Assembly (NCBI RefSeq): GCF_018128545.1
Contig: NZ_JAGSND010000012.1
Span: 62,001 to 126,000, forward strand
Length of the DNA stretch: 64,000 nt
Reading direction: 5' to 3'
Source: Sinanaerobacter chloroacetimidivorans
GTDB lineage: Bacteria > Bacillota > Clostridia > Peptostreptococcales > Anaerovoracaceae
In this document: positions 9,081 to 17,790 of the stretch, in pieces
Layout of the letters: each line of letters opens with the position of its first letter
Position numbering within the stretch: position 1 is the stretch's first letter
Translations under genes and position numbers: made by a program
Notes under the pieces: model-generated
The model's database searches: none
What the model was told of the DNA's origin: nothing
What the model saw: the letters and a program-made list of their open reading frames with translations, nothing else

Positions 9081-9605
9081 TTATAAATTTAAAAAACCTT
9101 CGTAGATCATTTCTTTGTTTTCTATCATAAGAAGTTCATTTGTACAGATGAGTTCAGGAACTTTTCTGCATTTAAAAACATGACTGTTCATTAAAATTTC
9201 TGAAACAAATTGAGAGCAAAAGTATCGGTTTTCCCTTTTTATAGGCCGCTTGAGCAGGACCCCTAACAGACCAAGAAAATTATATTTGTATTTCTTCTGT
9301 TCTTTCAGAAAATGATCAATCTGTTTTTCCAGCATACAATACTGTTTCTCCGTTATTCTGACTCTATAAATCATACACTCGCATTCGGAATACTTCCTGT
9401 AGACCCCTTCATATAGGTTTTCTACGACAAACCCGCCTGAGAAGGGATCTTCGGGGTTTGTTCTGCCAAAAGAATACATTTTAGTAAAGCTATTATCGAA
9501 ACTGATAGAAGAATGCGCATATTTTATACGAGCAAATAGGTAGATCAGTTTAGAAAGCCAAGTTCCCGTTTTTGTAAAAATCAAGTATATATATCTATCA
9601 TTCAT
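9081..9605 (-). CDS. Permuted papain-fold (YiiX/NlpC-P60-like) hydrolase
   Basis: 174 residues. A catalytic-type His occurs in YAHSSISFD (~residue 31) and the Cys in YFCSQFVSE near 140, the His-before-Cys order of permuted NlpC/P60 (YiiX/YaeF, LRAT-like) proteins. These are thiol peptidases or acyltransferases; the substrate cannot be read off. There is no signal peptide; the N-terminus (YIYLIFTKTGTWLSKLIYLF) is hydrophobic but belongs to the fold. It is a monocistronic gene. Confidence 0.75.
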   Translation of the reverse strand: MNDRYIYLIFTKTGTWLSKLIYLFARIKYAHSSISFDNSFTKMYSFGRTNPEDPFSGGFVVENLYEGVYRKYSECECMIYRVRITEKQYCMLEKQIDHFLKEQKKYKYNFLGLLGVLLKRPIKRENRYFCSQFVSEILMNSHVFKCRKVPELICTNELLMIENKEMIYEGFLNL

Positions 9606-9751
9606 ATGATTATAATCCGATCCTTTCTATTGCCAAAGCAGCTTTTCAAAGTTAATAATTCTCCTATCACTAAAACGCATTACGGTAACCATAATCTTCA
9701 ACGGACTCGTCTCTTTTTTGAGCAAACTATTTACTTATGAACGTTAAAATG

Positions 9752-9795
9752 TTAAACTAAAATAGTTTAATGTTAAAATATTTAATATTAAACTA
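9752..9795. promoter_or_regulatory. Likely MarR operator
   Basis: TTAAACTA (9752-9759) and TAGTTTAA (9763-9770) form a perfect 8-bp dyad with three bases between, and TTAAACTA recurs at 9788-9795. The site lies 45-90 bases before the marR-type gene, in a very A/T-rich stretch that must hold the promoter. It fits autoregulation of the MarR-MFS operon. Confidence 0.65.
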
Positions 9796-9840
9796 TTTTC
9801 AGGGTAAGTTATTGAATATTTTAGATAAAAGGAGCAGCAT

Positions 9841-10275
9841 ATGACCGATCATGAAGAGTTGCTAAAACTGTTTTACAATCTCTTAAAAAGAATGAAAAAA
9901 GAGTGGAACAATCAACTTCAAGGAATCAACCATTCTCAATATCTTATTTTAAAAAGCCTGAATCATTCAGGTCCTCAAAAAGCAGCTCAGCTTGCCGAAC
10001 TGACGCAAACAACCCCCGGAGCCATTACCAGTGCCACGGATAAGCTGGTAGTGGAAGGATATGCGGAACGTAAAGGGGACAAAGAAGACCGGCGGGTTGT
10101 GTATCTGGAAATTACTGAGAAAGGGAAAGCTTTTGTAGAATCCCTGACCCAGGAGCAAAACAAGGTTACGATGAAATTTTTTCAGGGCCTTCCGGATGAA
10201 GATATTCAGCACCTTATTCGGATTTACCATAAAATATCCAATAACCTTGAACAACTTGAACAACTTGAACAATAA
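9841..10275 (+). CDS. MarR-family transcriptional regulator
   Basis: 144 residues with the winged helix of MarR: AAQLAELTQTTPGAITSATDKL as helix-turn-helix and GDKEDRRVVYLEITEKG as wing. The start is the ATG after AAGGAG. It precedes an EmrB/QacA-type pump by 69 bases on the same strand, the usual layout of a substrate-derepressed efflux operon, and a dyad lies in the promoter region. The C-terminus ends in a duplicated LEQLEQ made by a short DNA repeat (CTTGAACAA). Confidence 0.92.
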   Translation: MTDHEELLKLFYNLLKRMKKEWNNQLQGINHSQYLILKSLNHSGPQKAAQLAELTQTTPGAITSATDKLVVEGYAERKGDKEDRRVVYLEITEKGKAFVESLTQEQNKVTMKFFQGLPDEDIQHLIRIYHKISNNLEQLEQLEQ

Positions 10276-10344
10276 GTTTTTTGGTTACACCAAACCAAAC
10301 TAATTCAGAGAGACTAATCGAACAGATCAGAGGAGACGAATCGA

Positions 10345-11985
10345 ATGGAGCATTTGACCTATCAGCGCAAAGTTACGATCATGGCTGCAATTATTGCATC
10401 CATGTTCTTTTCTTCCATAAATCAAACCATCGTCGGAGTGGCGTTGCCCCGCATTATCGCCAAGTTGGGCGGGATGGAATATTACACCTGGGTTATTACC
10501 ATATATCTTTTAACTTCAACAATCTCAACTATTTTAGTAGGAAAACTTTCGGATATTTACGGCCGGAAGTACTTCATATTATCAGGAATTGTGATCTTCA
10601 TGGCAGGCGCATTCCTTGCCGGAACTTCAACGGATATTATTCAGTTAATCGTTTACAGAGGAATTCAGGGAACGGGAGCGGGCATTATCATGGCAACAGC
10701 CTTCACCGCCATAGGTGACTTATTTTCACCCCGTGAAAGAGGGCGATGGTCGGGACTTATGAGTGCTATTTTTGGGATGTCAAGTATCCTGGGCCCAGGT
10801 CTTGGCGGATATATCGTGGATCACTTCGAATGGCACTGGGTATTCTGGCTCTTCCTCCCCCTTGGAATTCTGGCCTTTTTTATGATTCTATTCCTTTTCC
10901 CTAAAGTGGAGAGACAGGAATCACAATCTATCGATTACCCGGGGTCCTTATTATTGACCCTTACCATTGTGCCGATGCTTCTGGCCTTCTCATGGGCAGG
11001 TACGAAATACCCGTGGAGTTCAACCATGATCATCGGACTCTTTGCCTTCACCCTTACCGCCTTAGTGCTTTTTATCTTTACGGAAAGGAAAGTAAAGACA
11101 CCGGTTCTTCCACTGGATATCTTTAAAAACAGTGTGGTTACGATTTCGAATGTCATCGGTTTCATTATGAATGCCGGTATGATGGGAGCCCTTATGTATA
11201 TGCCGTTTTATGTGCAGGGCGTTATGGGAATTTCTCCTACCTATGCCGGTTATGTTACAATGCCTATGTCTATCAGTATGCTTGCTATGAGTGCTTATAC
11301 AGGACGACGAATGACAAAGACAGGGAAATACAAAAATTTGGCCCTGACTGGAATGGCCATTATGGTATTCGGAATGTTTTTAATGATCATCATGAAGAAT
11401 ATCCCTGTTGCAGTACTCAGCATGATTATTTTCGGTTCCGGCCTTGGACTTGGCATGCCTGTGTTCATGCTGGCTGTTCAGAATGTGGTTGATTCAAAGG
11501 ATCTGGGGGTTGCCACCGCTTCCGTTCAATTATTCCGTAATCTTGGCGGAACCATCGGCATCGCTGTCATGGGTACGGTTCTTTCTACAAGCATAGCCAA
11601 TAAAATGAATGGTTTGATTTCTGCAAGTGCCGGATTAAACTCTTCCGGACTGGACTCGGAGACGACGAAACAGTTGACTCGGTTAATGGATCCCCAGCTG
11701 CTTCTTGACCAATCCAAACTGAGCGTGATCCAAAACGGCCTTCCCGAGCAGGCTCAACCAGTCTTTGCTCAACTCCTGGAAGGATTACGACAGGCCCTGG
11801 CGACTTCTCTCTCCAATGTGTTCCTGACTGGAACCATTGTCCTTGTGGTGGCGCTGGTTCTAACCTTTTTACTGAAGGAGATGCCCCTTCGTACTACTGT
11901 TCATAAAGTAAGTGAACCAAGAATAGAAAATCAGCGAAATCTTCTCAGGATAGAAAATGAATATGACGAACTGACTTCAAGTTAA
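10345..11985 (+). CDS. MFS multidrug efflux transporter, DHA2 (EmrB/QacA) family
   Basis: 546 residues with ~14 membrane helices, the DHA2 length. Motif A is seen in loop 2-3 (GKLSDIYGRKYF) and motif C-like GPGLGGYIVD in helix 5, both marks of proton-driven drug:H+ antiporters. The start ATG follows GAGGAGACG. It is encoded with the MarR regulator just upstream. It is expected in the cytoplasmic membrane exporting lipophilic or cationic compounds; the spectrum is unknown. Confidence 0.93.
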   Translation: MEHLTYQRKVTIMAAIIASMFFSSINQTIVGVALPRIIAKLGGMEYYTWVITIYLLTSTISTILVGKLSDIYGRKYFILSGIVIFMAGAFLAGTSTDIIQLIVYRGIQGTGAGIIMATAFTAIGDLFSPRERGRWSGLMSAIFGMSSILGPGLGGYIVDHFEWHWVFWLFLPLGILAFFMILFLFPKVERQESQSIDYPGSLLLTLTIVPMLLAFSWAGTKYPWSSTMIIGLFAFTLTALVLFIFTERKVKTPVLPLDIFKNSVVTISNVIGFIMNAGMMGALMYMPFYVQGVMGISPTYAGYVTMPMSISMLAMSAYTGRRMTKTGKYKNLALTGMAIMVFGMFLMIIMKNIPVAVLSMIIFGSGLGLGMPVFMLAVQNVVDSKDLGVATASVQLFRNLGGTIGIAVMGTVLSTSIANKMNGLISASAGLNSSGLDSETTKQLTRLMDPQLLLDQSKLSVIQNGLPEQAQPVFAQLLEGLRQALATSLSNVFLTGTIVLVVALVLTFLLKEMPLRTTVHKVSEPRIENQRNLLRIENEYDELTSS

Positions 11986-12044
11986 GCGTAATGTCATTCT
12001 GCCATGTTCTTTAAAACCACGAGCTTAGTATCAAAACATTTTGA

Positions 12045-12104
12045 TTGACGGTAATAGAGATCTATGCTACGATATGAATGAATAAAAAAATATTCATTCA
12101 TATC
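12045..12104 (+). promoter_or_regulatory. Promoter and TetR-type operator for the flavoprotein-TetR pair
   Basis: TTGACG (12045-12050), a 17-base spacer and TACGAT (12068-12073) form a good sigma-A promoter. A perfect inverted repeat with 14-bp arms (12071-12084 and 12091-12104, six-A spacer, core GAATGAATA) covers the -10 and start region. This matches repression by the TetR protein encoded two genes on. Confidence 0.85.
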
Positions 12105-12159
12105 TTTTTTTGTAAATAAACTAAATGCTTTCTATTTTAAATAAGGGGTGATTCCTCGC

Positions 12160-12927
12160 ATGAAAAAAATTACTGCATTCATAGGGAGTGCACGCAGAAA
12201 ATCAACCTTTCAGGCAATTCAGGAATTTGAAAGAGATCTAAAGCAATACGGTGAAATCGATTTCGAGTATGTTTTTTTAAGTGAGTATCGACTGGAGTTT
12301 TGCCAGGGCTGCAAGGTATGCTTTGATAAAGGGGAGGAATTTTGTCCTCTGAAAGATGACAGGAATGTATTGCTTGAGAAGCTGGAACATTCGGATGGCG
12401 TTATTTTTGCTACTCCCAATTATGCCTTTCAGGTATCCGCACGTATGAAAAACTTTTTTGACCGGTTTGCCTATCTATTACATAGGCCGAGATTCTTTGG
12501 AAAAACTTTTACGGCAATTGTTACCCAGGGCATTTATGGCGGAAATAACATACTGAAATATCTTGAAAAAATGGGAGAAAATCTTGGTTTTCATGTGACA
12601 GCGGGCAGTTGTGTATCGACGCTGGAACCAATGAACGAGCAGCAGCAGAAAAAACTAAAACAGAAGATTCGGAAATCTTCTGAAAAATTTTATAAAGGGC
12701 TTGTTCGTTCGACACCGCCGGTACCTACCTTCTTTCGGCTGATGCTGTTCAGAATGTCGAGATCAAGTATTCAGTCTCTTGACGAAAGTTACTTTGATTA
12801 TTTTTATTACAAAGAGAAAGGCTGGTTTGAGTCTGCTTACTATTATGACATCTCGTTAAGGCCGGTAAAGGAGATTGCAGGTTGTTTCTTTGATCTCCTG
12901 GGGCGTAAGATGGGTCAACACAAATAA
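12160..12927 (+). CDS. Flavodoxin-fold NAD(P)H-dependent FMN reductase / iron-sulfur flavoprotein
   Basis: 255 residues. The N-terminal IGSARRKSTF is the FMN phosphate loop of NADPH-dependent FMN reductases. The following CQGCKVCFDKGEEFCPLKDD is the cysteine cluster seen in iron-sulfur flavoproteins of anaerobes. The C-terminal ~70 residues are aromatic-rich and unassigned. The ATG at 12160 is chosen because AAGGGGTG ends a suitable distance upstream; the GTG at 12148 lies inside that site. It is co-transcribed with the TetR gene and probably reduces a toxic redox compound. The family is firm, the substrate unknown. Confidence 0.88.
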   Translation: MKKITAFIGSARRKSTFQAIQEFERDLKQYGEIDFEYVFLSEYRLEFCQGCKVCFDKGEEFCPLKDDRNVLLEKLEHSDGVIFATPNYAFQVSARMKNFFDRFAYLLHRPRFFGKTFTAIVTQGIYGGNNILKYLEKMGENLGFHVTAGSCVSTLEPMNEQQQKKLKQKIRKSSEKFYKGLVRSTPPVPTFFRLMLFRMSRSSIQSLDESYFDYFYYKEKGWFESAYYYDISLRPVKEIAGCFFDLLGRKMGQHK

Positions 12928-12958
12928 AGAGGTTTGCAAAGACAGGGAGGGAACAGAT

Positions 12959-13546
12959 TTGAACGATAAAAAAGCGGATATACTGAAGTGTGGAAGAGAG
13001 TTGTTCAGTACCAAGGGATTTAAAGATACAAATATAGCTGAAATAACAAAAATGGCCGGTATCGCTACCGGAACTTTCTACAACTATTATCCTTCCAAAG
13101 ATAAGCTGTTTATGGAGATTTACCTGGAAGAAAACGTGAAATTGAAAAAGGAGATCATGGAGTCCGTTCACTTGGAAGACAGCCCCTTAAATGTCATGAA
13201 GGAAATTATGTTTTTAAATCTTCAGGGAATGGCTTCGAATCCTATCTTGAAGGAATGGTATAACAGAGATGTTTTTACCAGAATTGAACAAAGCTTTCGG
13301 GAAGAAAAGGGACTTGAAAGTGTTGATTTTCTATATGACAGTTTCGTTGAGATCGTAAAGAAGTGGCAAAGGGAAGGAAAAGTAAGAAACGACATTGAAG
13401 CCGAGATGATTATGGCCATATTTTCTTCTTTAGTAACGATAGAAACACACAAAGAAGAGATTGGGATAAAATATTTCCCGCAAGTTTTAGAGTATTTGGC
13501 GGAATTTACAATGAAAGGGTTGATGGATTGCTCCGACAAAGAATAA
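12959..13546 (+). CDS. TetR-family repressor
   Basis: 195 residues from a TTG at 12959 preceded by AGGGAGGGA; the open frame extends upstream into the previous gene without a site. The N-terminal helix-turn-helix is typical: LKCGRELFSTKGFKDTNIAEI then GIATGTFYNYYPSKDKLF. The ligand domain is unassigned. It starts 31 bases after the flavoprotein stop. The inverted repeat in that operon's promoter is its likely operator. Confidence 0.9.
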   Translation: MNDKKADILKCGRELFSTKGFKDTNIAEITKMAGIATGTFYNYYPSKDKLFMEIYLEENVKLKKEIMESVHLEDSPLNVMKEIMFLNLQGMASNPILKEWYNRDVFTRIEQSFREEKGLESVDFLYDSFVEIVKKWQREGKVRNDIEAEMIMAIFSSLVTIETHKEEIGIKYFPQVLEYLAEFTMKGLMDCSDKE

Positions 13547-13608
13547 ACCTCTCCAAGGAGCGGTCTGTAGGAAAATGTTTTAAGTAAGAAATTTTTGAGG
13601 GGTATAAC

Positions 13609-14286
13609 ATGAAACCAAAATTAATAACTGCAGTCAATGGCGGCAGAGAGCTTCAAACAAAGATATTCGATCAAAAGATCCTTTTTATCTGCGGTATCCT
13701 TTCTTCACTTCTGTATGTCAGTACTGACATACTTGCAGCCATGCAGTGGGAGGGCTACAGCTACACTTCTCAGGCTGTCAGTGAGCTGATGGCTGTCGGA
13801 GCTCCGACCAGGCCTTTTGTCGCTACACTTTTCAGTATCTATGATATACTTGTCATTGCATTCGGGATAGGTATTTGTCTGGCAGACAGCCGGAAGCGCG
13901 CACGCTTTACGGGAATTCTGCTGATAGGCAGCGGAATCGTGGGACTTGCAACACTGCTCTTTTTTCCCATGCACTTACGCGGTGCCGAAAAGACATTAAG
14001 CGATGTTATACACGCTATTTTTACAGGTGTAACCGTACTATTGATTCTTTTTTCAGTAGGTTTTGGAACTGCTTTATATGGAAAGCGGTTCCGACTGTAT
14101 TCCATTGTGACAATTTTGGTGATCATCCTGTTTGGAGCTTTGGCAGGGATGGAAGGTCCCAAGGTGGCGGCACAGCTGCCGACACCCTGGCTTGGAATTA
14201 TGGAGCGAATCAATATCTATTCTTATCTGTTATGGGTGTTGGTGCTGGCCGTGAAGTTCTTTCGCAATCAAAGTGTCAAGGCTTAA
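13609..14286 (+). CDS. DUF998 family membrane protein
   Basis: 225 residues with six to seven hydrophobic segments and the DUF998 pattern around YTSQAVSELMAVGAPTRPF (~residues 50-68). Function of the family is unknown. The ATG follows TTTGAGGGG. It begins 62 bases after the TetR gene on the same strand and may be the third gene of that transcript. Confidence 0.85.
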   Translation: MKPKLITAVNGGRELQTKIFDQKILFICGILSSLLYVSTDILAAMQWEGYSYTSQAVSELMAVGAPTRPFVATLFSIYDILVIAFGIGICLADSRKRARFTGILLIGSGIVGLATLLFFPMHLRGAEKTLSDVIHAIFTGVTVLLILFSVGFGTALYGKRFRLYSIVTILVIILFGALAGMEGPKVAAQLPTPWLGIMERINIYSYLLWVLVLAVKFFRNQSVKA

Positions 14287-14288
14287 CC

Positions 14289-14358
14289 AACGGCAGCAAA
14301 GCTCCTTCGCTTCCAGTGCTGACAGGGCAAGTCATGTTGCAGCTTTGCTTTGCCGTTT
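14289..14358. terminator. Hairpin between converging genes
   Basis: AACGGCAGCAAAGCT (14289-14303) is nearly complementary to AGCTTTGCTTTGCCGTT (14341-14357), with a two-base bulge and a 37-base loop. No clear T run follows on either strand, so termination is only probable. Confidence 0.45.
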
Positions 14359-14361
14359 GTA

Positions 14362-15285
14362 TTACGGAGTGCATCCTCCTGATTGTGCTGCCAGTGCTCC
14401 CCGTATAATAGCCTGCTCCAGGACTGTAGCAGCAGCTGTGCCAACCTGCGTTATAAGGGCGTCGCTGGAGAGGTTGCTGGTGTGCTGGCCCAGAGCAAGA
14501 CAGAAGATGGTATCTCCGTCCCACTGCGTATGATTGGGGGAGATGGACCTCGCCATGCCATCGTCGGCGAGCCTTGCCACCCGGTTGGCTTCTGCTTTGG
14601 TCAGCCGCGCCGTGGTGGCCACTACCGCGATGGTAGTACTGGTGAAGAATAACGGTGACGGCACATTATGGAGCAATGCCTGGGTCTGATTGACAAAGTC
14701 TCCGTCAGGGCGAAGAGCGCCCACGACGATGCGTCCCTGGTCCCATATATCTCCGAGAGCATTGACGACTGCCAGCGCCGCCACCACGGGGCCTCCCGGA
14801 ATGTGCAGAGAAGCAGTTCCCAGTCCGCCTTTCATTGGCCTTCCGTAGATTTTCCCTATCGTTGCCCCGGCTCCGGCACCTACATTTCCTTCTGCCAGGG
14901 GACCCCCATTTGCAGCCTGGCAAGCGGCATAAGCCAGAGCTGCATCAGGCGGAGGAGAACCCTGAGCGTAGGGAAGGTCGAAGATGACCGCCGCAGGGAC
15001 AAGAGGAACCTCTGCGATCCTTTGTTCAGTAATCCAGCGCATGACTCCGCCAGTTGCAGGTAATCCGAAGAAACTGCCCCCTGTGAGGAGGAGGCCATAT
15101 ACGGGATATTCCGCGGTGCCGGCACGCAGGAAGTCTGTATTCTGGGTGCCGGGGCTGCCACCGCTTACGTCGACACCGGGCACTGCTCCGCTAGGACAAA
15201 GTATCACTGTACATCCGGTACGACCGCCTTTGTCCTCAGCGTTTCCCACAAGGACTCCGGGAATATCGGTAAGACCTCCCATCAT
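14362..15285 (-). CDS. P1 family peptidase (DmpA/BapA-type aminopeptidase)
   Basis: 307 residues counted from the ATG at 15285, which follows CAGGAAAG with ten bases between; the frame opens 26 codons earlier without a site. Family marks are TDIPGVLVGNAEDKGGRTGC at the N-terminus, VSGGSPGTQNTDFL, NVGAGAGATIGK and GGLGTASL, where the self-cleaved nucleophile is expected. P1 peptidases release small N-terminal residues or beta-amino acids. The stretch is visibly richer in G and C than its neighbours on both sides, with codons such as GCC, GGC and CTG favoured. This suggests acquisition from another genome. Confidence 0.9.
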   Translation of the reverse strand: MMGGLTDIPGVLVGNAEDKGGRTGCTVILCPSGAVPGVDVSGGSPGTQNTDFLRAGTAEYPVYGLLLTGGSFFGLPATGGVMRWITEQRIAEVPLVPAAVIFDLPYAQGSPPPDAALAYAACQAANGGPLAEGNVGAGAGATIGKIYGRPMKGGLGTASLHIPGGPVVAALAVVNALGDIWDQGRIVVGALRPDGDFVNQTQALLHNVPSPLFFTSTTIAVVATTARLTKAEANRVARLADDGMARSISPNHTQWDGDTIFCLALGQHTSNLSSDALITQVGTAAATVLEQAIIRGALAAQSGGCTP

Positions 15286-15509
15286 TTTTATTTTTCTTTC
15301 CTGATATATTTGTTTATTCAATGATCTCACCTTTATCATTAAGACTAAATTAGTACATTTCATAATATTCCTGATGTGAAAACCATGTGATAGTTACACC
15401 TTGCCGGGCTGAATTTCATATTATATAATGCATAAGATCTCTGTGTCCGGTAAAACCAGGATTGCCTATATTTTACATATAAAGTAAAATATATAGGAGA
15501 TGAATGGGA

Positions 15510-17024
15510 ATGGATAACCGAATAAATAACTTTAGAGCAGAAATAGCATCACGAAACTATTTAGATCATGCGAGGCCACAGGTATGGAACTTTGTTTCAG
15601 CTCCTGCTTTGCATCCCATGAAGGTTACTATAAATGTAAATGAACCGGGTACAGCTCCCGGCTTCCTATTTGTCGCGCCATATACTGCATATGAGGAAAT
15701 TATGATTGGGCAGACAGGCGCGCTTATTATGGATCAGATGGGTATTCCGGTCTGGTTCAGACCCCTTGGAAGCATCTACGTTCAAAATACGGACTTTAGA
15801 GTGCAATCCTACAAAGGCAGGCCGGTTCTTACCATGTGGCAGGGAACTATATCAGGAACTCAGTCTGCAACCCCTGATCTTCCGGCTGGAGATCCTGAGC
15901 CTGGGGCCTATTTTCAGATTCTTAATGAAAATTATAACGTGATTCAGAAACTTACTGCAAAGATGGGTTTTACTGCTGATGTTCATGAATTTACGATTAC
16001 AAAACGAAATACTGCTTTGTTTACTGCTGTAAAACAAGTGCCGGCTAATCTGACTCCCTATGGAGGTCCTCCAAAAGGGTATTTTGATGACTATTCCATT
16101 CAAGAAGTCGATATCGAGACAGGACGACTTCTTTTTTTCTGGGATGTACTTGCTCATGTAAATCCGGCCGACTCGATGATACCCGCTTCATCTGCAGTAA
16201 GCTCCAATAATATCTGGGATTGCTATCACGTAAATTCAGTAGAAGAAGGGCCGAATAATACACTTTTGATCAGTATGCGAAACATGTGGGCCATATATAA
16301 TATTGATAAAGAAACAGGAAAGATCATATGGCAGCTTGGCGGAAAACGAAGCAATTTTTCATTTGGTCCGAAAGCCGGTTTCGCCTGGCAGCACGATGCA
16401 CGCTATAGACCAGGAAACCGGATCAGCTTATTTGATGATGCCTGCTGCGCTTCTTCAAGCTCTCCGCCGGAAGGCCAGGCACGTGGTTTGATTCTTCAGC
16501 TTGATTTTCAAAGCATGACGGCATACAAAGACCGAACGTATTATCACGATCCGGCGTTATATGTACCGAGTCAGGGAAATGTTCAAGGATTATCTAATGG
16601 TAATCAGTTCGTCGGATGGGGGCAGGAGCCTTATCTTTCAGAATTTGCATACGAAGGTAATACTTCAGAAAATCCTGCTTCAAATTTTTTATACGATATG
16701 CAGTTTCCTAATCAAAATCTTTCTTACAGGGCATTCAAGAACAAATGGGTAGGCTTGCCCCTTTATCCGCCAAGTATCGCTGTCAGACAATTATGTGAAG
16801 CTGTTATTGTTTATGCATCGTGGAACGGATCGACTGAAACCGCAGCTTGGCAGGTGCTGGCAGGTCCGACTTGCAATACCTTGTCGGTAGTAGTTCCCTG
16901 TATCCCCCGTACCGGTTTTGAAACGGATATTCCCGTTCCTTCAGCAGGCCCCTATTTTCAGGTGAAAGCGCTGAATGCACGCGGCCAAATCATTGGTATG
17001 TCGCAAATTGCTTCTGTATTATAA
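15510..17024 (+). CDS. Arylsulfotransferase (ASST)-like protein
   Basis: 504 residues from ATG 15510 (AGGAGA nine bases upstream; ATG 15504 is too close to it). The body resembles the six-bladed ASST-like propeller family PF14269. It has GALIMDQMGIPVWFRP near the N-terminus, DVHEFTITKRNTALF, WDCYHVNSVEEGP, IWQLGGKRSNF and WQHDARYRPGNRISLFDD. ASST enzymes move sulfate between phenols; the original was from an intestinal anaerobe. No signal peptide is seen, unlike periplasmic ASSTs, so a cytoplasmic or unconventional role is possible. The C-terminal ~100 residues look like an Ig-like domain. Confidence 0.82.
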   Translation: MDNRINNFRAEIASRNYLDHARPQVWNFVSAPALHPMKVTINVNEPGTAPGFLFVAPYTAYEEIMIGQTGALIMDQMGIPVWFRPLGSIYVQNTDFRVQSYKGRPVLTMWQGTISGTQSATPDLPAGDPEPGAYFQILNENYNVIQKLTAKMGFTADVHEFTITKRNTALFTAVKQVPANLTPYGGPPKGYFDDYSIQEVDIETGRLLFFWDVLAHVNPADSMIPASSAVSSNNIWDCYHVNSVEEGPNNTLLISMRNMWAIYNIDKETGKIIWQLGGKRSNFSFGPKAGFAWQHDARYRPGNRISLFDDACCASSSSPPEGQARGLILQLDFQSMTAYKDRTYYHDPALYVPSQGNVQGLSNGNQFVGWGQEPYLSEFAYEGNTSENPASNFLYDMQFPNQNLSYRAFKNKWVGLPLYPPSIAVRQLCEAVIVYASWNGSTETAAWQVLAGPTCNTLSVVVPCIPRTGFETDIPVPSAGPYFQVKALNARGQIIGMSQIASVL

Positions 17025-17034
17025 ATTTGAAGTA

Positions 17035-17634
17035 TTAAGATCCTTCGGAGATAGACTGTCCCGCCAGTCCGTACAGCATTAAATCACATAATTCTTTCAA
17101 TAAATCTTTATTTCTATTCAGCAGCATATCAGGCTGCTGAATTACATTTTGATACATTCTTAAATAAAGCGTAGCTGCTTCTATAGATAGTTCTCTGCGA
17201 ATATATCCTTCCCTGCGGCCCTTTTCGATAAATTTGCCTACGATATCAGGATATCTGTGTTGATAAAAATCATCTGCCAGCTTTTTTACCTCAGGGTCGG
17301 TATCAAGCAATGCTCTTAGTGCCTCCAGATTGATGTTGTCAATGAAATCATCACTCATGGAGACGGCACGCTTCATTAATTCAGGAAACGGCAGGTCCGT
17401 TTCCCATAGTTCTTTTCTTGCTTTCCAGCCGCTTTCAAGAAGGTTCATAACGGTATCCTTCATCAAACCTTCTTTGCTCCCGAAATAATTATAGATGCTG
17501 GCAGGGGCGACACCAGCCTTTTCAGCGATCTCCCCGATACTGGTTTTGTCTGTACCATACGCACAAAAAAGCTCTAAAGCAGCAGTGCGTATTTTATTTT
17601 TTTTCAACTCTGTTCTTCGTTCGTATCCGTTCAT
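17035..17634 (-). CDS. TetR-family repressor
   Basis: 199 residues from the ATG at 17634 (GAGGTG six bases upstream; the GTG at 17643 overlaps that site). Helix-turn-helix: ALELFCAYGTDKTSIGEI, then GVAPASIYNYFGSKEGLM. It is divergent from the ABC exporter genes at 17791, which it is inferred to control. It resembles the TetR at 35635-36219 (both start with a GYERR/GFERR-type N-terminus), so the two are probably paralogues. Confidence 0.92.
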   Translation of the reverse strand: MNGYERRTELKKNKIRTAALELFCAYGTDKTSIGEIAEKAGVAPASIYNYFGSKEGLMKDTVMNLLESGWKARKELWETDLPFPELMKRAVSMSDDFIDNINLEALRALLDTDPEVKKLADDFYQHRYPDIVGKFIEKGRREGYIRRELSIEAATLYLRMYQNVIQQPDMLLNRNKDLLKELCDLMLYGLAGQSISEGS

Positions 17635-17673
17635 CCTTTTCACCTCAGCTTCATGATACTGTAATGATACTAA

Positions 17674-17770
17674 ATGTTTTATAATGAGTCAATATAAAAT
17701 ATCCAAAACTATTGACGAAAGTCCGGAAATTGAATATTATAGAGATATATAATAAAACGTTATAAAACAT
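17674..17770. promoter_or_regulatory. Promoter of the ABC exporter flanked by an inverted pair of 11-mers
   Basis: TTGACG (17712-17717), 17 bases, TATTAT (17735-17740) is a good sigma-A promoter reading toward the ATPase gene. ATGTTTTATAA at 17674-17684 and its exact complement TTATAAAACAT at 17760-17770 bracket it. These could be sites for the divergent TetR protein. Confidence 0.65.
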
Positions 17771-17790
17771 ATAAAACAGGAGGGATGGAC

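Noticed and set aside
10281..10718. 145-codon frame overlapping the start of the MFS pump
   Set aside because: Its composition is His/Asn/Arg-rich and it is out of frame with the conserved transporter, which has its own GAGGAG site.
14383..15304. Several plus-strand frames across the P1 peptidase gene
   Set aside because: They are by-products of its high GC content; the minus strand carries clear P1 peptidase motifs throughout.
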